Assembly: GCA_021827255.1 (NCBI GenBank)
Contig: JAKAWO010000005.1
Coordinates: 1-26,365 of the forward strand
Length of the DNA stretch: 26,365 nt
Origin: Acidobacteriota bacterium
GTDB lineage: Bacteria > Acidobacteriota > Terriglobia > UBA7540
Direction of reading: 5' to 3'
Shown here one piece after another: positions 14,570 through 22,134 of this stretch; the stretch's first letter is position 1; each line of letters starts with the position of its first letter. Position numbers and translations under genes: made by a program. A model generated the notes under the pieces. It was not told the origin of the DNA. It saw only the letters and a list, made by a program, of their open reading frames with translations, and did no database searches.

Positions 14570-16678
14570 TCAGCGCTGAGTCAGCACTCGGAGATCGTAG
14601 GGAGGGATGGCGACGTTGACGGGTTCGGTTTGGCCGGTGAGCGCGTTGCGCGTGGCGGTTCCCAACTCGACGGATTGCGGCTTTCCAGTGTAGTTGAGAA
14701 GAAAGATGATTTTCTCGCCGGGCTTTTGCCGCGTCGCCATTTCGATGCCGGTGGGCAGCTTGGGGCCGAACGTCAAGCCGGCCCGCCGTGCCGCGAGCTT
14801 AACGAGGCCGTCGTAGAACCTATTCGACGGCGACTCCGTGCCAACGTAAATCACCGCGCCGCGGCCGTAGTGATTGATCGTCACCGCAGGCTGGCCCGCG
14901 TAGAAATTTTCTCCATAAGTGACGAGGACGCGCGCCGTGAGAAGCGTCAGAATGTCGAACCACACATCGGCGGGATAACTGGCGCCATCACTCATGACGA
15001 TTTTCTGCGGCTGTGTGGTTTCGGGATCGTAATCGTGAATGGAGATCCCGGCAAGCGGCGCCAGGCGGCCAGGCAGAGTTCGAGTGGTGAAGACATTGTG
15101 GGAGTCTTTGACGCCGGAGCGATAACTCAAAATCAGCAGCCCGCCATGGTTGACGAATTGCGTGAGCTTGCGAACCAGCTCCGAGTTAACCACGAAGAGC
15201 GAAGGGGCCACCAAAACCTTGTACGCCGAAAAGTTGTCCTGAGGGAAAGTCACATCCACATTCACCGCGCGGCGCCGGAAGGCGTCGTAGTAGCGATGGA
15301 GCTGACGGTTGTAGTTGAAACCCCGGGTGAGCGGCTGAATGTGAAACGCCCACCGGCTATCCGGGGAAACCAGCAGGGCCACTTGCGAGACGACATGCGA
15401 GCCTTCCAGAATCGGCGTCAGGCGCTGGATTTCCTTGCCCATGCGGGCGATGACGTGATAGCGCGAGTTGGGATAGCTGTCTTGATCGAGGATCCCCTGC
15501 CAATATTGCTCCGTGCCATAAGTGGAGGTTCGCCAGCGAAAGAAACAAACGCCGTCGGCGCCGTGCGCCACGGCCTGATAAGCCCAGACGCGATAAAGGC
15601 CCGGTGGCGCCTGATGTCCCCAAAACGTCGTCCAGCCGGGCAAGCCGGCTTCTTCTTCCATCACCATAAAGTTCTGGTTGTGCTTCGAGCCTCGCATCAG
15701 ATCGTGAGCGAGCGCCGGGCCAAAGTAATCGGATTGATTCTGGTCGAACATCGGGTAATTGTCCCAAGCGACAAAATCGAGGGAAGTGTTCAGCCGCGAG
15801 TAATCAATCGCGTCGAACATTCCCATTTCGTTGGTCGTGATGGCTTTGGTGGGAGCGATGCGCCGCAGAATCCTTGCCTGAAGTTCTAGATAATTTTTCG
15901 TCGAATCGCTGAAGAAGCGATCATAATCGAGCTCAAGGCTCGGATTGTGAACGCCATAAAGCGTGTTCCAAGGCAGAGGAATCTGCGGCCAGGCCGTGTA
16001 AGTGTGCCCCCAGAACACGGTGCCCCAAGCGCGATTCAGAGCATCGAGCGTTTTGTATTTGTCGCGGCACCAGTTTTGAAACGCCGTCAGGCAGTAGTTG
16101 TCATAGCAATAGGGATTGCCGAGTTCGTTGTCAATCTGAAATCCGATGACGGCGGGATTGTCTTTGTAGTGCTCGGCCAGCGCCGTGACGATCTGCCGCG
16201 TGGCCGCGAGGAAATGCGGATTGTGGAGGCAGTAATTGCGCCGCGAACCGAAACGATAACGGATGCCCTCGGCGTTCATGGCGGCGATGTCGGGATATTC
16301 GGCGTAAAGCCACGCCGGCGGCGACGCGGTGGGCGTCCCCAGCACAGCGTGGATGCCGTGGGCGCTCAAGATTTTTAAGGCGCGATCGAGCCAGGAGAAA
16401 TCAAAATGACCTTCTTCGGGCTCCATCTTGACCCAGGAGAATTCGCCCATGCGGACAAAGTTGATGCCGGCGGCTTGCATCATCTCCGCATCCTTTCCCC
16501 ACTGGCTTTCCGGCCATGCCTCGGGGTAATAATCAGCCCCGTAAACGAACTTGCCGTGATTCCATTGAATCAAATTGAAAGGGCGGGGCGAGGAGGAGGG
16601 CCGCTGGCCGCCGAGAATCGGTGTGGCGAGCATGAAAACGCTTGCAACCGCGCCCCATGCCTTGTTCCAACTTCGCAT
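14570..16678 (-). CDS. Secreted beta-galactosidase, glycoside hydrolase family 42
   Basis: The 702-aa enzyme should remove terminal beta-galactosyl residues. After a signal peptide (MRSWNKAWGAVASVFMLATP, probably cleaved near residue 24) comes the GH42 barrel: YGADYYPEAWPESQW (46-60), FVRMGEFSWVKMEPEEG (74-90), FQIDNELGNP with acid/base Glu185, and FMVMEEEAGLPGW with the nucleophile at Glu341. HGADGVCFFRWR, the trimerisation domain from about residue 420 and a small C-terminal beta domain follow. It lacks the cysteine-rich metal site spacing that I would expect of zinc-binding members. AAGGAGG lies 6 nt before the ATG and a strong promoter lies further upstream. It appears to be monocistronic. 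Export is unusual for GH42, most of which are cytoplasmic. Confidence 0.95.
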   Translation of the reverse strand: MRSWNKAWGAVASVFMLATPILGGQRPSSSPRPFNLIQWNHGKFVYGADYYPEAWPESQWGKDAEMMQAAGINFVRMGEFSWVKMEPEEGHFDFSWLDRALKILSAHGIHAVLGTPTASPPAWLYAEYPDIAAMNAEGIRYRFGSRRNYCLHNPHFLAATRQIVTALAEHYKDNPAVIGFQIDNELGNPYCYDNYCLTAFQNWCRDKYKTLDALNRAWGTVFWGHTYTAWPQIPLPWNTLYGVHNPSLELDYDRFFSDSTKNYLELQARILRRIAPTKAITTNEMGMFDAIDYSRLNTSLDFVAWDNYPMFDQNQSDYFGPALAHDLMRGSKHNQNFMVMEEEAGLPGWTTFWGHQAPPGLYRVWAYQAVAHGADGVCFFRWRTSTYGTEQYWQGILDQDSYPNSRYHVIARMGKEIQRLTPILEGSHVVSQVALLVSPDSRWAFHIQPLTRGFNYNRQLHRYYDAFRRRAVNVDVTFPQDNFSAYKVLVAPSLFVVNSELVRKLTQFVNHGGLLILSYRSGVKDSHNVFTTRTLPGRLAPLAGISIHDYDPETTQPQKIVMSDGASYPADVWFDILTLLTARVLVTYGENFYAGQPAVTINHYGRGAVIYVGTESPSNRFYDGLVKLAARRAGLTFGPKLPTGIEMATRQKPGEKIIFLLNYTGKPQSVELGTATRNALTGQTEPVNVAIPPYDLRVLTQR

Positions 16679-16701
16679 GATTGGCCTCCTTGGGTCGAGA
16701 T

Positions 16702-16756
16702 CGCCGCTTCGCGGCGGCCCTTTTTCCTCTGCTCGTGGGCGGGAGTCGAAGACTCC
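16702..16756 (-). promoter_or_regulatory. Two short hairpins in the GH42 leader
   Basis: GGAGTC/GACTCC (16742-16747 and 16751-16756, 3-nt loop) and CGCCGC/GCGGCG (16702-16707 and 16711-16716, 3-nt loop) both fall within the predicted leader of the galactosidase mRNA. The second is followed on the plus strand by GCCCTTTTT and could stop antisense transcription. Neither matches a riboswitch I know. Confidence 0.4.
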
Positions 16757-16767
16757 GAGAAGTAGGG

Positions 16768-16796
16768 ATTATTCTTTTGCGCGGCTCCATTGTCAA
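16768..16796 (-). promoter_or_regulatory. Strong sigma-70 promoter of the GH42 gene
   Basis: On the minus strand a perfect TTGACA (16796-16791) is followed after exactly 17 nt by AATAAT (16773-16768, 5 of 6 matches). Transcription should start near 16761, about 80 nt before the ATG at 16678. Confidence 0.7.
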
Positions 16797-16869
16797 GCGA
16801 TTAGCCCGAGCTTCGCTCTGACCGACCCCACGGCGGGCGTTCGCGGGATCGGCCGAGTTCACGGAATCG

Positions 16870-17055
16870 TTAAGAACCGACCCCTTTTGTGGCTTCGAGG
16901 ACGAATGTTTCCGGAGCGCTCAGCGCAGGTGGGATCTGCCGCCAATGCCCCTCGATGCCGCGTAACTCAGGGTAAGCGCTTTCCCCGACTGGCGGACTGG
17001 CGATGGCGTCAAATCCTGCCCAAGCAAGGGCCGCCGACATGGTTTGGGGGTCGAA
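16870..17055 (-). pseudogene. C-terminal remnant of a methyltransferase
   Basis: The minus-strand frame ending at the TAA at 16870 encodes 57 residues (FDPQTMSAALAWAGFDAI through VGESAYPELRGIEGH to ETFVLEATK) that align without gaps to the C-terminus of the intact methyltransferase at 21166-21960, with 32 of 57 identical by my count. Similarity stops abruptly near 17055, and the N-terminal SAM-binding half is absent. The frame continues to 17136, but that part does not match. I read it as a truncated relic of a duplicated or previously longer glycan gene, probably not functional. Confidence 0.7.
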
Positions 17056-17058
17056 GGC

Positions 17059-17327
17059 AGTCATTACGAAATCCTCGTCGAGCGCTATCTTCGAACCTCG
17101 AAGGGGCAACAAACCTTCCACGCCTTCATCCCTCAAGAAGCGATGCCCGGGCAGTTGAGTATGGAGGAGGCATCCGACCAGAAAATTGACGTCGGCGGAA
17201 GGAAGTTGAGGGGCGGGAGTTCATTGTTAAAACGGACCTCTCCCGGATCGGCCTTTGGGCGGACAAGGCCGGACACCTGGAACGAGTTTCCATTTCAGCG
17301 ATTCAGTTCACGGCCGTTCGCGAGTAA
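17059..17327 (+). pseudogene. Possible frameshifted small gene, unknown family
   Basis: On the plus strand one frame reads SHYEILVERYLRTSKGQQTF followed by HAFIPQEAMPG and a KIDVGGRK stretch. A second frame then takes over with EVEGREFIVKTDLSRIGLWA and DKAGHLERVSISAIQF, to a TAA at 17325-17327. The two halves join near 17205 into one protein-like sequence of roughly 90 residues, whereas the first frame beyond that point looks random. This suggests a small gene broken by a one- or two-base indel. I do not recognise the family. It diverges from the methyltransferase remnant at about 17056, a likely rearrangement junction. Confidence 0.35.
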
Positions 17328-17503
17328 AGGGGCTGGAAGCCTCCGTGCCGCGAGCGGATTTCCCATCCTGGGGTTTCGCGCCGCCTCGTTCTCGGCGCTC
17401 GCCACGTCCCAAGCAGTGAGGTTGCACGAAACAATTCATGGCACGCCTCGTCAACCGCTGGTACAATCGCTGCGACGGGGTTGGCCGCGCCGGCCCTAGT
17501 TTA

Positions 17504-18284
17504 ATGACCCACACTTACAAGAGCGATTTTTTCAGAGAGATCAGCGAGTATTCGCGAAGGTCCGCACAGGAGATTGTCCCGCTCATCGTGGAGATCGTCG
17601 AACCCCGGTCGGTTATCGACGTGGGATGCGGCACCGGAACATGGCTTTCGGTCTTTAAGGACCTGGGGATTGATGACGTGTGGGGCGTGGACGGAGACTA
17701 CGTTGATCGCAGTCTGCTGCAAATTCCTCCTGAGAGATTCATGGCACGGGATTTAGCCCAACCGTTTGTTTTAGATCGCGTTTTTGATCTTGTCATTTGC
17801 CTCGAAGTTGCCGAACACCTTCCACCCGAATCCGCAGGGACTTTTGTCAACTCGCTCGTCAAGCTGGGTCCCGTCATTTTATTTTCCGCCGCTATCCCGC
17901 ATCAGGGGGGGGGATCACCACGTCAATGAACAGTGGCCTGAGTACTGGGCAGGCCAGTTCCGTTCGAAGGGGCATCAGGCCATTGACTGCGTGAGGGAAA
18001 GGTTTTGGAGCAACGAACACGTGGCTTGGTGGTATGCGCAGAATTCCGTTTTGTACGCCAAGTCCGACAGCCTCGAACGCTTGCCGCGCCTGAAAGAAGA
18101 ACTTCGCTCCGCCCCGGCGAAGATTCTTCCGCTTGTTCACCCAAAGCATTACCTAATGGCCCGGGACTTTTCAGACGTTCCGCTCCGACGAGTCCTGACT
18201 GCCTTGCCCCGTCTGTTCAAGAGGGCGCTCCAGCGGAGAGTTGAGCGCGTGTCTTCAAAGGCGCCCTGCCAGATGGAGGATTGA
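17504..18284 (+). CDS. SAM-dependent methyltransferase, frame broken at a G9 tract
   Basis: The first frame (ATG 17504) encodes SRRSAQEIVPLIVEIVEPRS followed by motif I VIDVGCGTGTW (residues 37-47), GVDGDYVD and FDLVICLEVAEHLPPESA, a class I methyltransferase. It runs into a stop at about 17931, just after a run of nine Gs (17905-17913). The next frame carries on at once with DHHVNEQWPEYWAGQF and ends at 18284. Removing one G gives a continuous 259-aa protein of normal length. The substrate is probably a sugar or glycan lipid, judging by the neighbouring glycan genes. The break could be a sequencing error, a true pseudogene or phase variation. The 3' end overlaps the convergent GT4 gene by 68 bp. 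A possible -10 TACAAT lies at 17462-17467. Confidence 0.8.
17905..17913 (+). repeat. Homopolymer of nine Gs inside a coding region
   Basis: The run falls at about codon 134 of the methyltransferase. Eight Gs would restore the full frame. Such tracts are prone to slipped-strand mispairing and also to sequencing error. Confidence 0.9.
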
Positions 18285-19350
18285 GAAGATCATCATAGAT
18301 CTCCGCGATCTGGGCCACCATTCGTTCCACGGAAAAGTATTTCACGGCGCGCTCGCGTCCTGCCACGCCCATGTCGCGAGCCTGCGCTGGATTCAGGAGC
18401 AGCCGACGAATTGCCTCCGCCAGCGCCTCGGGATCACGCGGAGGAACCAGCAAGCCCGTCTCGCCGTCCGCAATGAGCTCCGGCAGTCCGCCCGCGGCAG
18501 TTCCAACCAAGGGCAGGCCGGTCGCCATCGCCTCTAAGGCGGCCACGCCGAAGGCCTCCAAGAGGGATGGCTGCACGTAAATGTCCCACCCTTGCAGGAC
18601 AGCCAACAAATCCTTCCGCCAGCCTAAGAACACGACGCGATCCTGAAGCCCCAACGCGGATGCTTCTGCCTGGAGTTCCTCCCGCAGAGGCCCTTCCCCC
18701 GCTATCTCAAGACGCACCTCCGGGAATTCGGCGCGCAAAAGGCGGAAAGCCCGCAGCAAAAAAGTGATCCCTTTTACAGGGGCAAGCCTTCCGGCTGTTC
18801 CTATCACCTGCGGCCGAGACACCCTTTCACCCTTGGGATGGCACGCTGGTGGGATTGGAATGCCGGGATAAACCACCCGCGGGCGCGCACCTCGCACAGT
18901 ATCCGCAGCCGCGCGAGAAGTGCAGATGACGCAATGCGCGCCAAAATTGAATTTTCTCACGAGCCTGTAATGATTCCCTCTCTCCTTGTACCAAATGACG
19001 TGGAGATGCGAAGCGAGCTTGGCAGGGGTCGCCGCGCGGACAAGCAGTCGGAGAGGTCGCCCCAAGGTGTGCTCGTGGATTATAGCGAACCGATCCCTCT
19101 CCTCCCGAAGAGCCCGCCAGAAGCGCCACGCCCCGGCTGGGTCACGAGCCCCACGTGTCCAGTTAAAAAACTTTACCTCAATTCCTTCCGCGCGGAGATC
19201 TTCCGCCAAAGGCCCATAGCCCTCAAGCAACCAGGCGTGGATTCGATATCTTTCCGGGTCGAGGCGTTCTGCCAGTTCGCCGACAATCCCGACGATGCTC
19301 GGGGCGTCGAAGCACGCACCATTCAGGATGTGGAGCACTTCGCGGGCCAT
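18217..19350 (-). CDS. Glycosyltransferase family 4
   Basis: The 377-aa protein transfers a sugar from a nucleotide-sugar donor, probably onto a lipid-linked or surface glycan. It has a two-lobe GT-B layout: an N-terminal acceptor lobe (EVLHILNGACFDAPSIVGIV start) and a C-terminal donor lobe with IGTAGRLAPVKG (183-194), LEIAGEGPLREEL and the E-x7-E motif EAFGVAALE (Glu265 and Glu273) followed by GLPELIADGETGLLVPP. The ATG at 19350 shares one base with the stop of the upstream fusion gene (TAATG), which argues for translational coupling. A GTG seven codons earlier has no family support. The C-terminal tail overlaps the convergent methyltransferase. Confidence 0.93.
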   Translation of the reverse strand: MAREVLHILNGACFDAPSIVGIVGELAERLDPERYRIHAWLLEGYGPLAEDLRAEGIEVKFFNWTRGARDPAGAWRFWRALREERDRFAIIHEHTLGRPLRLLVRAATPAKLASHLHVIWYKERGNHYRLVRKFNFGAHCVICTSRAAADTVRGARPRVVYPGIPIPPACHPKGERVSRPQVIGTAGRLAPVKGITFLLRAFRLLRAEFPEVRLEIAGEGPLREELQAEASALGLQDRVVFLGWRKDLLAVLQGWDIYVQPSLLEAFGVAALEAMATGLPLVGTAAGGLPELIADGETGLLVPPRDPEALAEAIRRLLLNPAQARDMGVAGRERAVKYFSVERMVAQIAEIYDDLLNPPSGRAPLKTRAQLSAGAPS

Positions 19351-21101
19351 TAATCGAAAAGAGCCCTCCACCGTTTGGATACGGCGTGTTTTAGGCGGGC
19401 GGGGAGATTCTCGAGCGGACTTTTCCCCAGCCTCAGCTTTAACGCCACGTCAGCCAGAGAATTAGCTGGCCAGATCATGCTCCGGCGGAGCGCGGCAGGA
19501 TCGGTCCGCAGGGTATTCATGCCCTCCTCGATCGTGAAGGCCGCCCGAAAGTTCCGGGCTGCAGAAGCCTGAACTTTGTCGTTCATGTCGCCGTAAGGAT
19601 AAGCGAAGGAAACCGGGGGAGTTCCTAGAAGCCTTGCCAAGTCGTCCTGGCTGCCCGCAACCTCTGCTTCCACTCCCGCCTCGTCGAGCGTGGTCAAAAA
19701 TGGATGTGTCCGGCTGTGCGCCCCAAACTCAATCCCCTTCTCAGCCCACTCCTTGATCTGACTGGCCGACATGACCTTCAACGTTCCCCGCCCTCTCATC
19801 TCATCCCAGACATTCGTCTGACCAATGCGCTGCGTGACCACGAACACCGTGGCGCTGAAACCCAGTGCCCGAACCACCGGCAAGGCGTGCTCGACGATGT
19901 CCTCATAGGCGTCGTCAAACGTCAGCAGGACGGGTTTGGCGGGAAGCGGCTTGGCCTTCTCGCGCCACTCCACCCACTGACCAGCGGAGATCCCCGTGTA
20001 GCCGTGGTGGGCAAGCCAGCGCATCTGTTGCTGGAACCGCTCGGGTGAGACGGTCAGCGCCTCTACGGTTCCCGGCCGGTAAGGACCCACATTGTGGTAC
20101 ATGAACACGGGCAATCGCACCCCAAATTCAGAGGCTAGCGCCCCCCACGATCCTGCCTCCAGCACAGCACCGCGCAAATCAGCGAGCGCATATGTCTTGC
20201 CGACCAACAAGACCCCCAGACGGCGAATAAGAGGAATATAGCGTAGCCGCTCAGCCAGCGCCAAAGGGGCTCTCGAGAGCAGTTCAGGCTCAACCGGTTG
20301 GCGAACCATGACCATGCGCCGGAATCTCTTCCATGGCCCCCCTTCCGCCATCGCACCCAAATTAGAAAAAGGCCGAAACTCACGGTGCCTTCGACAAATG
20401 CGCACCTCGCTTCTTCCAAACCAAACGGCAAAAGTTCCCAGGAGTTGCCGGCTCGAGTTCACATATATTTGCCGCGTCACGGCGCGAGGCAAGAATCGGA
20501 AACGAACCCCTTGTTTCCATAGCCGAAGACCGAAATCAAGGGTCACAAATCCCATCGGAGCCAAGGTCTCATCGTACCCACCCGCTTCAAGGAGCACGGA
20601 TCGCCTGCCGGAGCGGTTGGAATCCATGGAGGTGTCTCGAAGCGGGTCGAATGCAGGCGCGCGAGACAGGTCCGCACGGTACGCTTCCCATAGACGGTCC
20701 ACCCATTCCTCCGTAAGGCTCTGCGCCCCCTCTGGATTCAAAGAAACAGGGGGACCGAAAGCCACGCACGCGGCGCCGTTCTCGTGGGCACGAGCATGCT
20801 CTTGGAGGAGAGATGGTTCCGAAAGGATGTCATCGTCGAGAAAAAGTACAATATCCGCCCGCGCCACCCGAAGACCGGCATTTCTCGCTGCTGCTATCCC
20901 GCGGTTAGGTTGCTCGACGATCCGCAATGCACAAGGCGTCGAGAGGCTTCGAAGGAACTCTAAGGTCCCGTCCGTCGAGCCGTCCACGACCACAATCACC
21001 TCGTATTGATCGCTCGGGAAATCTTGATTGAGAACCGTGGGCAGTGTCCGAGCCAGCAGGTCTCGGCGGTTATAGGTCGGTATAACGACGGAAATTCTCA
21101 T
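19350..21101 (-). CDS. GT2 glycosyltransferase fused to a polysaccharide deacetylase
   Basis: The 583-aa protein combines two enzymes. Residues 1 to about 250 are a family 2 glycosyltransferase: ISVVIPTYNRRDLLARTLPT, VVVDGSTDGT and the metal-binding FLDDD (DDD at 89-91), with an acceptor-lobe LDFGLRLW. Residues about 328-560 are a NodB-type (CE4) deacetylase: PVFMYHNVG, LLTFDDAYED (Asp396 and Asp397), AHSRTHPFL (His462 and His466) and FAYPYGD (501-505). All core CE4 motifs are present. Together they suggest addition of an N-acetylated sugar and its deacetylation in one polypeptide. There is no obvious signal peptide or membrane helix, so the deacetylation would be cytoplasmic, which is unusual for CE4. 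It is coupled to the downstream GT4 gene. Confidence 0.93.
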   Translation of the reverse strand: MRISVVIPTYNRRDLLARTLPTVLNQDFPSDQYEVIVVVDGSTDGTLEFLRSLSTPCALRIVEQPNRGIAAARNAGLRVARADIVLFLDDDILSEPSLLQEHARAHENGAACVAFGPPVSLNPEGAQSLTEEWVDRLWEAYRADLSRAPAFDPLRDTSMDSNRSGRRSVLLEAGGYDETLAPMGFVTLDFGLRLWKQGVRFRFLPRAVTRQIYVNSSRQLLGTFAVWFGRSEVRICRRHREFRPFSNLGAMAEGGPWKRFRRMVMVRQPVEPELLSRAPLALAERLRYIPLIRRLGVLLVGKTYALADLRGAVLEAGSWGALASEFGVRLPVFMYHNVGPYRPGTVEALTVSPERFQQQMRWLAHHGYTGISAGQWVEWREKAKPLPAKPVLLTFDDAYEDIVEHALPVVRALGFSATVFVVTQRIGQTNVWDEMRGRGTLKVMSASQIKEWAEKGIEFGAHSRTHPFLTTLDEAGVEAEVAGSQDDLARLLGTPPVSFAYPYGDMNDKVQASAARNFRAAFTIEEGMNTLRTDPAALRRSMIWPANSLADVALKLRLGKSPLENLPARLKHAVSKRWRALFD

Positions 21102-21165
21102 TTTGAAACTCTGATGCGCTCCCGTAAACCCATACCATCACTCATTGCGCATCAGCGCGAACCCG

Positions 21166-21960
21166 CTATTGGGTCGCCTCAAGAACAAATGTCTCCACTT
21201 CGTTCAGCTCTGGAGGCATGGCTTTGCCGTGGCCTTCGATCCCGCAGAGCTCTGGGTGCGAGCTTTCTCCGACTCGCACTCGCTCAATTTTATCAAAGCC
21301 AGCCAGCCCGAGTACCCAGCCGAGGGTTTCGGGGTCGTATCTAAATTTCGTGCCCCAATTTAGAAACCACGTGTTCACGACGATGCAGGCGGAATAGTAA
21401 GAGTTTCCATGACAACCGTCCGTGATAAATCGAATGAATTTTTCGCTCTGGGGATGTTTTCCCCGATAGACGTTGACCATAAACTCCAAATTCGCTTCCC
21501 CGATGCGGAGTACGCCGCCAGGCCGCAGCACGCGGCGGCACTCAGCAAAAAACCGCACCGCTTCGTCCAGCCGGAGCTGATATACGGCGTGTTCTACAAA
21601 CAGAAACGCGATCTGGCCGTCTGGGAAAGGGAGCTTTCGTCGCATGTCCAGATAAACAAGCCCGTCCCGGTTGAGCAACGCTTGCCGATGGACATCGGTG
21701 TTGAGCCAGCCGGGAATTCGGTGCGGGCCGCACCCGACATGGACCCTGGGATCGGCTTCAACGGCAAGATACCGCGAAATCGGCCTGCGGCGAAGCAGGA
21801 GGGTTAACGGAATAACCAGCCCGTGTTTGACCGGCGCAAGCAGGCGGGATCTCAGGCTCCTCTCCACGCCGATTCTAGGCACTCGAAAGTCTTGTCGAGG
21901 CGCATTACGCCCCTCTGGGAAAAAATCTGCGGAGGTGGGCCTCGGAGGGGTTCGACTCAT
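21166..21960 (-). CDS. SAM-dependent methyltransferase of the glycan cluster
   Basis: The 264-aa protein has a glycine-rich SAM loop VHVGCGPHRIPGWLNTDVH (73-91) followed by FLFVEHAVYQL, CRRVLRPGGVLRIGEANLEF and a C-terminal GFDKIERVRVGESSHPELCG. This matches the class I methyltransferases often found among polysaccharide genes. The acceptor is unknown. Its C-terminus is 56% identical to the remnant at 16870-17055. GGGAG lies 8 nt before the ATG at 21960. It sits 64 bp upstream of the GT2-deacetylase fusion in the same direction, consistent with one operon. Confidence 0.88.
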   Translation of the reverse strand: MSRTPPRPTSADFFPEGRNAPRQDFRVPRIGVERSLRSRLLAPVKHGLVIPLTLLLRRRPISRYLAVEADPRVHVGCGPHRIPGWLNTDVHRQALLNRDGLVYLDMRRKLPFPDGQIAFLFVEHAVYQLRLDEAVRFFAECRRVLRPGGVLRIGEANLEFMVNVYRGKHPQSEKFIRFITDGCHGNSYYSACIVVNTWFLNWGTKFRYDPETLGWVLGLAGFDKIERVRVGESSHPELCGIEGHGKAMPPELNEVETFVLEATQ

Positions 21961-22134
21961 TCAAGACTCTCCCGGAAGATCGAATGTCAAGCCGCTAGGT
22001 AACTTATCGCAACGGCGAAGAAACATCTCGTCGGTATAATTTGCTCCCTGCTTGTTCGAAGCTGAACGCTATTCGACACGCAGGCACTGGCCAAGCATGT
22101 GGCCCCTGCGACTTCCCTTTCGGATGTTCTTCGT

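Noticed and set aside
13917..14579. 220-codon plus-strand frame overlapping the LysE-like gene
   Set aside because: The other frame gives a clean multi-helix membrane protein, while this one is low-complexity Arg/Gly/Pro translation.
14630..15889. 419-codon plus-strand open frame opposite the GH42 gene
   Set aside because: Antisense shadow of the galactosidase, arising from high GC content; no ribosome binding site or protein-like pattern.
17044..17499. 151-codon plus-strand frame as one intact gene
   Set aside because: Only its first half looks like a protein; the protein-like sequence continues in another frame, so a frameshifted relic explains it better.
17784..18284. Second half of the methyltransferase as a separate gene
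   Set aside because: The sequence before the G9 tract in this frame is not protein-like, while the part after it continues the upstream methyltransferase exactly.
21962..21990. TTGACA upstream of the methyltransferase on the minus strand as a promoter
   Set aside because: At the correct spacing the -10 would be GTCTTG, which does not resemble a -10 element and overlaps the ribosome binding region.
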